A stretch of 64,000 nucleotides of DNA from Cellvibrio sp. OA-2007 (GTDB lineage Bacteria > Pseudomonadota > Gammaproteobacteria > Pseudomonadales > Cellvibrionaceae), in contig NZ_BBUL01000084.1 of the NCBI RefSeq assembly GCF_000953825.1, positions 47,128 to 111,127 of the forward strand. Direction: 5' to 3'. The notes under the pieces were generated by a model. That model had not been told where the DNA came from and did not search any database. It saw only the letters and a program-made list of their open reading frames with translations. Positions 53,270 through 63,044 of this stretch are shown here, piece after piece. A program made the translations under genes and the position numbers. Positions within the stretch are counted from its first letter, which is position 1. The number at the start of each line of letters is the position of its first letter.

Positions 53270-55006
53270 GTGGAAATGCTTTCCGGCGGAGATATGCTCA
53301 TCCGCGCCCTGAAAGACGAAGGCGTTGAATACGTTTTTGGCTATCCAGGCGGCGCTGCGCTGCATATTTATGACGCCATCTTCCGTCAATCTGACGTTAA
53401 ACACATTTTGGTTCGCCACGAACAAGCAGCTACGCACGCTGCCGATGGTTACGCGCGCTCGACCGGTAAAGTCGGCACCGTATTGGTAACCTCCGGCCCA
53501 GGTGCGACCAATGCCATTACCGGTATTGCGACGGCCTATATGGATTCTATTCCGATGGTAGTTATCTCTGGCCAAGTGCAAAGCCACTTGATCGGTGAAG
53601 ACGCCTTTCAGGAAACCGACATGGTGGGTATTTCCCGCCCGATCGTAAAACACAGTTTTATGATCAAACACGCCAGCGAAATTCCTGAGATTGTGAAAAA
53701 GGCCTACTACATCGCTGCGACCGGTCGCCCCGGCCCAGTGGTTATCGATGTGCCCAAAGACTTGACCCACCCGGCCTACACCTTTCCTTATGAATATCCC
53801 GATAAGGTGAAACTGCGCTCCTATACTCCAGCGACTCGCGGTCACTCCGGCCAGATTAAAAAAGCGGTGCAACTGCTGCTCGGCGCCAAGCGCCCGATGA
53901 TCTATTCCGGCGGTGGTGTAGTGCAGGGCAATGCTTCGCATCTGCTCAAAGAATTGGTTGATCTGCTTAATTACCCAGTGACCAATACTTTGATGGGCTT
54001 GGGCGCTTATCCCGGCACCGGCAAAAACTTCCTCGGCATGTTGGGTATGCACGGCACTTACGAAGCCAACACTGCGATGCATCACAGCGATGTCATCCTC
54101 GCCGTGGGCGCGCGTTTTGATGACCGTGTCACCAACACCGTGAGCAAGTTCTGCCCGAATGCCAAAATTATTCATATCGATATTGATCCGGCATCTATCT
54201 CCAAAACCGTTACTGCCGATGTACCTATCGTAGGTGCAGTGGATAGCGTGCTGGGTGAAATGCTCGCGTTGATTAAAGAGGGCGACGAAAAGCCCGATGT
54301 CACCGCACTGGCTGCTTGGTGGGAGCAAATTAACGAGTGGCGCGATCGTCACGGTTTGTATACCAAAAATCGTTTCGATACATCGAGCGATAAAATCAAA
54401 CCGCAAGAAGTTATCCAAGCGATTTGGGAAGTCACCAACGGCGATGCATACGTCACCTCCGATGTTGGCCAGCACCAAATGTTTGCGGCGCAATATTATT
54501 TGTTCGACAAACCGCGCCGTTGGATCAACTCCGGTGGACTCGGCACTATGGGCTTTGGTTTGCCTGCGGCGATGGGTGTGCAAATGGCGCATCGCGATGC
54601 AACCGTAGTCTGTGTGACCGGTGAAGGTTCAATCCAAATGTGTATTCAAGAATTATCTTGCTGCACGCAATACCACTTGCCGGTAAAAATTATTTGCTTG
54701 AACAACCAAGCGCTCGGCATGGTGCGTCAATGGCAAGACATGCAGTACTCCAGCCGCTACGCGGAAAGTCTGTATGAAGATTCATTGCCAGACTTCATCA
54801 AACTCGCCGAAGCTTACGGCCACGTCGGTATTCGCGTGACTAAAAAAGAAGAGCTGAAAGCGAAATTAGCGGAGTGTTTTGCACTGAAAGACCGCGTGGT
54901 ATTTATGGATATCATGGTCGATCAATCCGAACACGTTTATCCAATGCACGTTGCGCCCAATGGTTCCATGCGCGATATGTTGTTAAGCAAAACGGAGCGC
55001 ACCTAA
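53270..55006 (+). CDS. ilvI: Acetolactate synthase large subunit
   Basis: 578 residues from GTG 53270 behind AAAAGGGGA. ThDP-dependent enzyme: N-terminal [15 protein letters not shown] and [20 protein letters not shown] (catalytic Glu), a central FAD-binding domain, and C-terminal [16 protein letters not shown] plus [14 protein letters not shown], then [14 protein letters not shown]. It condenses pyruvate units to acetolactate, or pyruvate with 2-oxobutyrate. Followed by ilvH, the regulatory subunit. Confidence 0.95.
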   Translation: MEMLSGGDMLIRALKDEGVEYVFGYPGGAALHIYDAIFRQSDVKHILVRHEQAATHAADGYARSTGKVGTVLVTSGPGATNAITGIATAYMDSIPMVVISGQVQSHLIGEDAFQETDMVGISRPIVKHSFMIKHASEIPEIVKKAYYIAATGRPGPVVIDVPKDLTHPAYTFPYEYPDKVKLRSYTPATRGHSGQIKKAVQLLLGAKRPMIYSGGGVVQGNASHLLKELVDLLNYPVTNTLMGLGAYPGTGKNFLGMLGMHGTYEANTAMHHSDVILAVGARFDDRVTNTVSKFCPNAKIIHIDIDPASISKTVTADVPIVGAVDSVLGEMLALIKEGDEKPDVTALAAWWEQINEWRDRHGLYTKNRFDTSSDKIKPQEVIQAIWEVTNGDAYVTSDVGQHQMFAAQYYLFDKPRRWINSGGLGTMGFGLPAAMGVQMAHRDATVVCVTGEGSIQMCIQELSCCTQYHLPVKIICLNNQALGMVRQWQDMQYSSRYAESLYEDSLPDFIKLAEAYGHVGIRVTKKEELKAKLAECFALKDRVVFMDIMVDQSEHVYPMHVAPNGSMRDMLLSKTERT

Positions 55007-55026
55007 ATGTTCATGGAGCAAAAAGT

Positions 55027-55518
55027 ATGAGACGTATTATTTCTGTATTAGTCGAAAACGCTCCTGGTGCACTGTCTCGCGTAGTAGGTTTGTTTTCCCA
55101 GCGCGGTTACAACATTGAGAGCCTGACCGTAGCACCAACGGAAGATGAAACCCTGTCGCGTTTAACACTGACAACATTGGGCGATGATCACAAAATCGAA
55201 CAAATCACCAAGCACCTCAATAAATTAATTGACGTGGTTAAGTTGGTAGATTTGACCGAAGGTTCGCACATTGAGCGCGAACTTATGCTGATCAAAGTCA
55301 AAGCATCCGGTGCACAGCGCGCAGAAGTAAAACGCTGCGTGGATATTTTCCGCGGTCAAATCGTAGATGTCACCAGCACCCTCTACACCATTCAAATCAC
55401 CGGCGCGAGCGACAAGCTCGATGCATTTTTACAAGCCGTCGGCGATGCCTCCATCATCGAAGTTGTCCGCACCGGTGTGTGCGGCATTTCGCGCGGTGAG
55501 AAAGTGTTGAGTTTGTAA
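55027..55518 (+). CDS. ilvH: Acetolactate synthase small (regulatory) subunit
   Basis: 163 residues from ATG 55027; the ORF upstream overlaps ilvI in another frame. Two ACT-type domains: RRIISVLVENAPGALSRVVG, FSQRGYNIESLTVAPTEDE, then a C-terminal domain AEVKRCVDIFRGQIVDVTS. It confers valine feedback inhibition. The strong terminator at 55538 separates it from the downstream lipid cluster. Confidence 0.95.
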   Translation: MRRIISVLVENAPGALSRVVGLFSQRGYNIESLTVAPTEDETLSRLTLTTLGDDHKIEQITKHLNKLIDVVKLVDLTEGSHIERELMLIKVKASGAQRAEVKRCVDIFRGQIVDVTSTLYTIQITGASDKLDAFLQAVGDASIIEVVRTGVCGISRGEKVLSL

Positions 55519-55537
55519 GTGTTTTTGTTTGTATGAT

Positions 55538-55572
55538 AAAGGCCGAAGCTCGCAAGGGCTTCGGCCTTTTTT
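55538..55572 (+). terminator. Terminator after ilvH
   Basis: AAAGGCCGAAGC (55538-55549) pairs with GCTTCGGCCTTT (55558-55569), followed by TTT. Confidence 0.9.
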
Positions 55573-55638
55573 ATAGATATCAGCTGTCAATCGCAGTTGT
55601 TGCGTTGTTGTGAAAATTTATTCGATGAGTTTAGGTTA

Positions 55639-56391
55639 ATGCGCGACTTTATTTTAAATTGCAGTATTTTCGAAATTGCCGGTGTTGGTCTCGCTTTTTT
55701 TGGTGGGATTTATTTGTTGTTTGGCGCGCTCAGTTTAATGCTTACCCAGCAATTGTTGCCGCGTTTGCATATTGGGGTCAAACTTGATCCTCGCCCGTTG
55801 GGTGATGGGCAGTTGCGGCGCGAGTTTTTGTTGTCTGCAAGTTCGATTGGGATTTTTGGGGTGGGGATGATTTTTCCCTGGGGGTTGCTGCAGCTTGGTT
55901 GGGCTGAGTTGGCGATAAATCCTTCGGGCTTGCAAATCGGGCTGGAAATTTTTGTGTTGATTATCTGGAATGAAATCCATTTTTATATCAACCATTGGTT
56001 GCTGCATACCCGTTGGTTGCGGCAGTTTCATTTGCCTCATCATCGCTCGGTAGTCACTACGCCTTGGTCTACTTATGCATTTCATCCGGTTGAAGCGATG
56101 ATGTTGGGCAATGTGATTTTATTGCCCATGATACTGCATGATTTTAGTGTCTATGCGCTTTTTTCTGTGCCCTTGTTTAGTTTGCTGTTTAATAGCATCG
56201 GCCATTCTAATTTTGATTTTAACCCTCGTTCACCGCGCGTTATTTTTAACGGTGCGCGCCGCCACCATCTGCATCACGCGTGTTTTAACGGCAATTACGG
56301 TTTTATGTTTCCGTTTATGGATTGGATTTTCAAAACAGCATTGCCAGCGGGTGCCGCCGACAAACAAATTAATCGCTGGCGAGTGCGCTAA
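55639..56391 (+). CDS. Fatty acid hydroxylase superfamily (sterol-desaturase-like) membrane enzyme
   Basis: 250 residues from ATG 55639 with TAGGT upstream. Several hydrophobic helices carry the eight-histidine di-iron clusters of the family: EIHFYINHWLLH, FHLPHHRSVV and RRHHLHHACFNGNYG. Members hydroxylate or desaturate lipid chains at the membrane. It is the first gene of the four-gene cluster that continues with a desaturase, a KAS III fusion and an unknown protein, with gaps of 5, 3 and 3 nt, so one transcript. The substrate is unknown; a fatty acyl chain or a precursor made by the cluster is likely. Confidence 0.85.
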   Translation: MRDFILNCSIFEIAGVGLAFFGGIYLLFGALSLMLTQQLLPRLHIGVKLDPRPLGDGQLRREFLLSASSIGIFGVGMIFPWGLLQLGWAELAINPSGLQIGLEIFVLIIWNEIHFYINHWLLHTRWLRQFHLPHHRSVVTTPWSTYAFHPVEAMMLGNVILLPMILHDFSVYALFSVPLFSLLFNSIGHSNFDFNPRSPRVIFNGARRHHLHHACFNGNYGFMFPFMDWIFKTALPAGAADKQINRWRVR

Positions 56392-56396
56392 TTATT

Positions 56397-57260
56397 ATGC
56401 GTAACTGGCGCGATTGGCAGAGCTTGGTGTATCTGCTGGCTTTGCCATTGTTGGTGCTGTGGCAGTGGCAGCAGGGATTTAGTTGGCCGCTTTATCTATT
56501 AGAATTATTTTTAACATTGGGTGTGGGTGTGATTCATCACAATCATACCCATGTGCGGATCTGGGCTTCGCGCCGCTTAAATCGCGTTATGGATTTATGG
56601 ATCACTCTGTTGCAAGGGCATCCTACGTTTGTGTTTTATCCTTCCCATATTGCCAATCATCATCGCTATCACCATGGCGAGCAGGATGTAACCCGCACCT
56701 ACCGTTTTAATACACCTGGCGCACGCGGTGACACAAACCATCTGCTGGGGTATTTATTGCATCCGCTGCAGGCGATTGCGGTGTTGTACCCCGAGTTTGT
56801 CAGTTATTTAAAGCGCCGATATAAATTCCAGCGTGTCTATTTTTATTATTGTGTATTGCAGTATCTTTTCGTTATTGGTTTGTGGCTGGTGCTGGCCTCG
56901 ATCGATTGGGAAAAATGGTTGGTGCTGGTATTGATTCCGCAACTGCATGGTTTGCATTGGCTGCTCGCGACTAATTATTTACAACATGCCCACGCCGATG
57001 GGCGCGGTCATAATTTGCAGTTTGCGCGCAATTTTTATGGTTGGCTTAATCCGCTGTTATTTAATATAGGTTTACATACTGCCCATCACCAGCATCCGCG
57101 TGCGCATTGGTCGCGGTTGCCGGAATTGCATCAAATCTATGTGCAACAGATTCACCCTGCGCTGCATGAAAAAAGCTTACTTTGTTATATGCTGCGTACT
57201 TATCTTTTGGCATTGCTGCACCCGCGTTGGCGCAGCCGCTCGTTACATCACAAGGACTAA
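56397..57260 (+). CDS. Membrane fatty acid desaturase-type enzyme
   Basis: 287 residues with about four membrane spans. The three histidine boxes of membrane desaturases are readable: HHNHTH (47-52), PSHIANHHRYHHGEQD (about 82-97), and HTAHHQHPRAHW (about 226-237), the last holding the HxxHH core. These are di-iron enzymes inserting double bonds, hydroxyls or other unsaturation in acyl chains. It starts 5 nt after the hydroxylase gene and ends 3 nt before the KAS III fusion. The order of chemistry in the pathway is unknown. Confidence 0.85.
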   Translation: MRNWRDWQSLVYLLALPLLVLWQWQQGFSWPLYLLELFLTLGVGVIHHNHTHVRIWASRRLNRVMDLWITLLQGHPTFVFYPSHIANHHRYHHGEQDVTRTYRFNTPGARGDTNHLLGYLLHPLQAIAVLYPEFVSYLKRRYKFQRVYFYYCVLQYLFVIGLWLVLASIDWEKWLVLVLIPQLHGLHWLLATNYLQHAHADGRGHNLQFARNFYGWLNPLLFNIGLHTAHHQHPRAHWSRLPELHQIYVQQIHPALHEKSLLCYMLRTYLLALLHPRWRSRSLHHKD

Positions 57261-57263
57261 TTT

Positions 57264-59141
57264 ATGCCTACTCGTTTTAATCGTGTTTATATTCAATCGG
57301 CGGGCTATCACCTGCCGGGTGAACCAGTTGATAATCAGGCAATGGATGATTTTATTGCGCCGCTTAATCGCATCTCGTCGCGTATTAAAAATAAAATTTT
57401 GGCGGAGAACGGCATTCAAACCCGTCATTATGCGATTGATAAAAACGGCGCAACTGTTACTTCGCATACCCAGCTTGCCGCTAATGCGATTCACGATTGT
57501 TTAACGCGCGCTAATGCAAATTTGAGTGATGTAAGTTTACTCTCAGTAGGCTCCTCCGGTAGCGATGCCTTGATTCCCGGTTTTGCCGCTATGGTGCAAG
57601 GTGAGTTGGGCGCGCCGCCGATGGAAACCTTGTCGAGCCTTGGCGTCTGCGCTGCGGGTATTTCGGCATTAAATTATGCGGCGCAATCCATCGAGCTGGG
57701 TGCGCATCAACAGGCGTTAGTTGCCACTGCAGAAATGCCCTCGCGTATTTTCAAAAAAAGCCGTTTTGCCCCGCGTGGATACAGCAGTGATTTTGATGCA
57801 CATTTTCTGCGCTGGATGTTGTCTGACGGCGCGGGTGCAGTATTGCTTACCGATACACCGCACACAAAAAAGGGTGTGCGGTTAAAAATTAATTGGATAC
57901 ACCAAAAAAGTTTTGCCGGTGATTATCCGGTGTGTATGCAGTTGGGGTTGACGGAGGGTCGCAGCAAATCATTCTTGGATTTTCCGTCATCCAGCGAAGC
58001 GGAAGCAGCGGGTGCTTTATCGCTGCGACAAGATATTCGCTTGCTGCCACATTTGTTTGATGTGAGCATTCACGAATATGTAAAGCTGGTGCACGATGGT
58101 TGGGTAACATCCAGCGAAATTGATCACTTCCTTTGTCACTATTCCTCTGCGCGTTTTATTCCGGTGGTGGAAGAGTTGTTGGATAAAGCGGGCTTGTCCA
58201 TTCCGCGCGAGCGCTGGTACAGCAACTTAACCACGCGCGGCAATACCGGTTCGGCTTCGATTTTTATTATGCTCGCGGAATTTCTCGATACCCATCAAGT
58301 TAAGCCGGGCGAAAAAATATTTTGTTTTATTCCCGAGTCGGGGCGCATGACCGCAGCCTATATGTTGATTGAAGTGGAAGCGGCTGACGCACCTTTGGTT
58401 GCTCATGCGGCAGCTGCGCCAGCAGCAAAAAATGTACAGCCTGATATTGCCGCACCACACGATCCGCAATCTGCGCCACAGCATTTACAAAGTTTGTTAA
58501 CCACGCTGGCGGGAACATGGCATGACTACCGCTCGCAAGTATGGCGCAGTCCGGTCATTCATAAGTTGGTCAGCCAACAATTTGCGCTGGAGGATTATCG
58601 CAACTGGACCGCCCAGTGGGTGCCGCAAGTGCGCGAAGGCAGCAAATGGATGCGCGAGGCTGTGGAGTCGCTTACGGGAGCTTATGCAGATTTAGCGGCA
58701 TTAATTGAAACTCATGCCGGTGAAGAACAAAACGACTTTAAAATTTTATATGAAGATTATTGTGCAGCCGGTGGTACTGAACCGCTGGATAATTTACAGC
58801 GCAATCCCGGCGGCGAAGCGCTGAACACCTATTTGCATTCATTAGCATCAACCAAAAATCCGATTGGTTTGTTAGGTGCAATTTATATTATTGAAGGCAC
58901 TGGGCAGCGTATTGTTCCTGCGCTTTTGCCTTTGTTGCGCAAGCAAGTGGATTTGCCCGCGAGTGCATTTCGCTTTTTGGAATATCACGGCGCAAATGAT
59001 GAGCACCATCTGGCACGCTGGTTGGCGGCAGTTGAATTGGTCTTGGCGATTGACCCTCAGGCGGCAAGCGCGATTATCGCCACCGCCAAGCGCACGGCGC
59101 AGCTGTACTTGATGCAGTTTGAACATATTCTGGAGTCATAA
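57264..59141 (+). CDS. KAS III-type condensing enzyme fused to a haem-oxygenase-like di-iron oxidase domain
   Basis: 625 residues, two domains. Residues 1-370 form a beta-ketoacyl-ACP synthase III fold (thiolase superfamily) with the triad Cys129 (SLGVCAAG), His292 (FLCHYSS) and Asn327 (TRGNTGSAS). An Ala-rich linker spans about 371-405. Residues 410-625 resemble haem-oxygenase-like/TenA-type di-iron oxidases (UndA group): ETHAGEEQND (Glu482, His484), IYIIEGTGQRI (Glu544), and EYHGANDEHH (His575, Asp579, His582). The N-domain likely builds a C-C bond on an acyl thioester and the C-domain oxidises or decarboxylates the product (inference). I do not know this fusion from a characterised pathway. 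Confidence 0.85.
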   Translation: MPTRFNRVYIQSAGYHLPGEPVDNQAMDDFIAPLNRISSRIKNKILAENGIQTRHYAIDKNGATVTSHTQLAANAIHDCLTRANANLSDVSLLSVGSSGSDALIPGFAAMVQGELGAPPMETLSSLGVCAAGISALNYAAQSIELGAHQQALVATAEMPSRIFKKSRFAPRGYSSDFDAHFLRWMLSDGAGAVLLTDTPHTKKGVRLKINWIHQKSFAGDYPVCMQLGLTEGRSKSFLDFPSSSEAEAAGALSLRQDIRLLPHLFDVSIHEYVKLVHDGWVTSSEIDHFLCHYSSARFIPVVEELLDKAGLSIPRERWYSNLTTRGNTGSASIFIMLAEFLDTHQVKPGEKIFCFIPESGRMTAAYMLIEVEAADAPLVAHAAAAPAAKNVQPDIAAPHDPQSAPQHLQSLLTTLAGTWHDYRSQVWRSPVIHKLVSQQFALEDYRNWTAQWVPQVREGSKWMREAVESLTGAYADLAALIETHAGEEQNDFKILYEDYCAAGGTEPLDNLQRNPGGEALNTYLHSLASTKNPIGLLGAIYIIEGTGQRIVPALLPLLRKQVDLPASAFRFLEYHGANDEHHLARWLAAVELVLAIDPQAASAIIATAKRTAQLYLMQFEHILES

Positions 59142-59144
59142 GCG

Positions 59145-60107
59145 ATGGACAGTGTAGAAAATGTAAGCAGTGTAGAAAAGAGGGAAAACAACCCAAAGTT
59201 TTTGCAAACCGAATTTGATCCACGCGACCCCAGCCCTTGGCTTGCGCTCTATTTGGATCAAAGTACACCGCTGCCCGATCATGTGAAAAAAGCCTGGCTG
59301 GCCGATTCCGAAACGCCCTCGCGCCAATTTTTACTGCCCTTTGTGCGGCCCATTGCGCGCACACTGATTGTATTAATCCAGATTGTTAAAGTGGTGGTGC
59401 CGCGCAATTGGGCGGCGTCCAAACTGTTGCATTGGATTCTCGCCACCGGCTTAAAATATTTTGTGCGCCCCGAGGCCAATTGGTTGGTGTTGCGCCATTT
59501 TCATATGGGCGCACAGATTCTGGAATTTGTTGCGGCTAATGCACCCGTTGCAGTAGAAGCCGCGCCACTCAAACCAATGAATCTGGATGATTTAAAAGAT
59601 GAACTGTTTTTAAAACACGATTTGAATCTGTTTAATTTTGTGATTCGTTTGGGCAACGCCTTGCGCGCTGCCGATAAAAAACTTGTGCCGGTTGCGCAGC
59701 CCGATTTCAGCATGATTAAAGAGCCGGAAATACAATTGCAATCCATGCCGCGCGGAAAATTGAACGGCATAGATTTGCAAACCGCCATCGAAATGTTTAC
59801 CCCCACCTATCAATTATTTTTAACCGACAACGATTTTTGGCGCGCATCCAACTCCTTGCAACTGGATGAAGCTATCGGCCTATATGTAGCAACGATTTTA
59901 AATTCACCCCAGCATTTGGTATTGCTCAACAACAAACATCCGCTAGTGCCGATGAGCACCCTGCGCGCCGGTTATCGTTTGGTATTGCACGGTTTATCAA
60001 CCGAAATGCTACATGCGTTATTGATGGATTTGAAAAAGGCGCAAGCTGAACATCATGCACCGGAATATAGTGTTAACCAATCTACCTCAGTTGATAGTGG
60101 CAAATAA
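59145..60107 (+). CDS. Protein of unknown function in the lipid cluster
   Basis: 320 residues, 3 nt after the fusion gene, so co-transcribed. No signal peptide. Features: FDPRDPSPWLALYLDQS near the N-terminus, an amphipathic or membrane-like helix at about 66-85 (RPIARTLIVLIQIVKVVVP), then LVLRHFHMGAQILEFVAANA with paired His that could bind metal, and a C-terminal helical part. I do not recognise the family. Its position suggests a dedicated partner, carrier or fourth enzyme of the pathway. Confidence 0.65.
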   Translation: MDSVENVSSVEKRENNPKFLQTEFDPRDPSPWLALYLDQSTPLPDHVKKAWLADSETPSRQFLLPFVRPIARTLIVLIQIVKVVVPRNWAASKLLHWILATGLKYFVRPEANWLVLRHFHMGAQILEFVAANAPVAVEAAPLKPMNLDDLKDELFLKHDLNLFNFVIRLGNALRAADKKLVPVAQPDFSMIKEPEIQLQSMPRGKLNGIDLQTAIEMFTPTYQLFLTDNDFWRASNSLQLDEAIGLYVATILNSPQHLVLLNNKHPLVPMSTLRAGYRLVLHGLSTEMLHALLMDLKKAQAEHHAPEYSVNQSTSVDSGK

Positions 60108-60342
60108 TGAAAAATTTTTTCCATTATCGACTTCGCTGCTCCCTCTTATGAGGTTGCTCCTCAATTAATCAGCGCGCAGTTTCTTGTGTATGGTGTGGGT
60201 GGAGTTATTGTTGAAGCAGAAGCTTAGGATCAGTCTGAAGCTGCTTTGCGCACCTTCACTGGCAAAAGCCAGCGCAATGCAGGCTGTCAGTGCATTTGTA
60301 TTTTTATCGACGTTTGCTGCGATTTAATATGCGCTAAAAAAT
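60108..60342 (+). other. Downstream region with decayed-coding look
   Basis: Between the unknown gene and its terminator, one frame reads IIDFAAPSYEVAPQ and GVGGVIVEAEA, meets a single TAG at about 60223, then stays open to about 60340. It could be a gene remnant; no start or RBS fits. Otherwise no feature. Confidence 0.3.
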
Positions 60343-60374
60343 AAGAAACCCCACTTTTTAGGGTGGGGTTTCTT
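60343..60374. terminator. Bidirectional terminator at the end of the lipid cluster
   Basis: AAGAAACCCCAC (60343-60354) pairs with GTGGGGTTTCTT (60363-60374), between convergent genes. Confidence 0.88.
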
Positions 60375-60409
60375 GGTTAGTAATCGATGGCATTAAGCAA
60401 AAATATTGA

Positions 60410-60802
60410 TTAGCGCTCGATGTGTGTAATGCCGGACGATTCAACCAGGCTTACTAATTGTTCTTTGTCTAACTCAAGCGTTTCATTGCTGTAAAAGTTG
60501 GCGTTTTGACCGTCAGTTCTAAGCGATTTACGAACGCTTTTGGCGTTGCCAAAGCGTGCGCTAGCTATATTCAGTGTTACTTTTGAGCCATTAACTGCAT
60601 CAACTTTCATTACGCCGTAAGGGTAAGAACTTTGGTTGTCAGAAGGAAAAAATGATTTGAGCTTGACGGTGTATACATCACCTACGGCGGGTGCCTGAGC
60701 GTAGGCTGCGCTTTGATTTTTATCAAAAATAGAATACGCAAAACCCACTATAACTAATACAACAATACCAACTGCTTTTACTTTCCAATTGAGATTAAAC
60801 AT
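60410..60802 (-). CDS. Membrane-anchored or exported small protein, unrecognised
   Basis: 130 residues. One N-terminal hydrophobic segment (VKAVGIVVLVIVGFAYSI) that could be an anchor or signal, then a soluble beta-rich part (VGDVYTVKLKSFFPSDNQSS, SKVTLNIASARFGNAKS) and an acidic C-terminus. Likely periplasmic. No domain recognised. Monocistronic between a terminator and ilvY. Confidence 0.65.
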   Translation of the reverse strand: MFNLNWKVKAVGIVVLVIVGFAYSIFDKNQSAAYAQAPAVGDVYTVKLKSFFPSDNQSSYPYGVMKVDAVNGSKVTLNIASARFGNAKSVRKSLRTDGQNANFYSNETLELDKEQLVSLVESSGITHIER

Positions 60803-60921
60803 AGATAGTCCTTTAGATTTGGTTTAGGGGAGTGCGAGTTTAGATTAATCACCAAATGCAGGCAAGAGCGTCTGCGTTTTGATTTTAAGAGCGATTGTTA
60901 AGATGCATACCAGTAAAGCAA

Positions 60922-61785
60922 TTAATGATTGCTCATAACTTGGCTCCAAAATGCATTGACTATCGGGCTTTTCAATCGCTTTTCCATCACGCAAATCCCT
61001 GTGTCGTAAGGGCCTAAATCTGGCTGCAGATCAAAGCGTTTAACCTTGTTGGCGAGAGGGCTGTTATCGACCACGATTTGCGGTACCACGCCTACGCCGA
61101 AACCCAAACTCACCATGCTTACGATTGCCTCGTTACCTTTTACTTCGGCGTAGATGTTGGGTTTGATGCCGAGGGAATCGAACCAGATATTTAATCGCTC
61201 CCGCGCCAGACCCTCCTCGGGAATAATCACCGGTATTTCCTCCCAGTTTTTGTCTTGCCAGTCTTTGTCATGAGCGGTGATAAAAATCAGCGGCGAACTG
61301 TTGATGGGTTTGAAGCTGACGCCCGCCGGTAACTTGTCCGGCTTGGCGGCAATGGCAATGTCTTCTTCGCCAGCGAGTATGTGCTCAATCGACTGCGCCG
61401 GGTCGCCGGTGTGGAGTTTGATCGCAATGCCCGGATGTTTGACGCGAAATTCGGTAAGAATTTCATAGAGGAAGCTGTAGCTGGCGGTGACTGAGCAGTA
61501 GATGCTGAGTTGGCCGCGCAGCTGATCGGCCTGGGCAACCAGCGATTCCTGGTAGGTCTCCCACTGTTGAATCACCTCTTTGGCGAAGGCGAGAAATTGT
61601 TCGCCCTCGTGGGTGAGTATGACCGAGCGGTTGTCGCGCACAAAAAGGGTGACGCCTAGGTCATCCTCCAGTTGTTTGATATTGCGGCTCAGGGTCGATG
61701 GGCTGACATGGCTGGCATTGGCGGCGCGGCCAAAGTGCAGGCTGTTGGCGAGGTTGCAAAATAGGCGAAGTTTGGCGATGTCCAT
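60922..61785 (-). CDS. ilvY: LysR-type regulator IlvY
   Basis: 287 residues. N-terminal helix-turn-helix HFGRAANASHVSPSTLSRNI, then KQLEDDLGVTLFVRDNRSVI, nearly as in E. coli IlvY, and a periplasmic-binding-like effector domain (LSIYCSVTASYSFLYEILTE, GNEAIVSMVSLGFGVGVVPQ). IlvY activates ilvC when acetohydroxybutyrate or acetolactate accumulates. Divergent from ilvC with a 150-bp shared control region. Confidence 0.93.
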   Translation of the reverse strand: MDIAKLRLFCNLANSLHFGRAANASHVSPSTLSRNIKQLEDDLGVTLFVRDNRSVILTHEGEQFLAFAKEVIQQWETYQESLVAQADQLRGQLSIYCSVTASYSFLYEILTEFRVKHPGIAIKLHTGDPAQSIEHILAGEEDIAIAAKPDKLPAGVSFKPINSSPLIFITAHDKDWQDKNWEEIPVIIPEEGLARERLNIWFDSLGIKPNIYAEVKGNEAIVSMVSLGFGVGVVPQIVVDNSPLANKVKRFDLQPDLGPYDTGICVMEKRLKSPIVNAFWSQVMSNH

Positions 61786-61808
61786 GGGCGGTAATTAATA
61801 ACCTTGTT

Positions 61809-61850
61809 GCATAAAATGAAACATTGAATTGCGAATATATCATTTTACGC
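61809..61850. promoter_or_regulatory. Probable IlvY operator
   Basis: GCATAAAATGA (61809-61819) and TCATTTTACGC (61840-61850) form a 10-of-11 inverted repeat in the ilvY-ilvC intergenic region, with a TTGCG-containing centre. Position and symmetry fit LysR-type binding. Confidence 0.6.
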
Positions 61851-61899
61851 GATGCCAGTGTTTCTCTACACTGGCGGCCTTTTATCCAGTCTGCCCTGA

Positions 61900-62952
<1,053 letters not shown>

Positions 62953-62970
62953 TCTGGTTTTGATCCCGAT

Positions 62971-62998
62971 AAAAAACGCGGCTTAGGCCGCGTTTTTT
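62971..62998 (+). terminator. Terminator after ilvC
   Basis: AAAAAACGCGGC (62971-62982), loop TTAG, GCCGCGTTTTTT (62987-62998). Confidence 0.93.
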
Positions 62999-63044
62999 GT
63001 TTCTGACTGTGTAAAATGGCGCTCCCGCAATCGGAGAGGCAAGT

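Noticed and set aside
53246..54592. 448-codon open frame on the minus strand opposite ilvI
   Set aside because: Lies entirely antisense to a fully recognisable ilvI; composition (His/Arg/Gly-rich) is that of a reverse-strand shadow.
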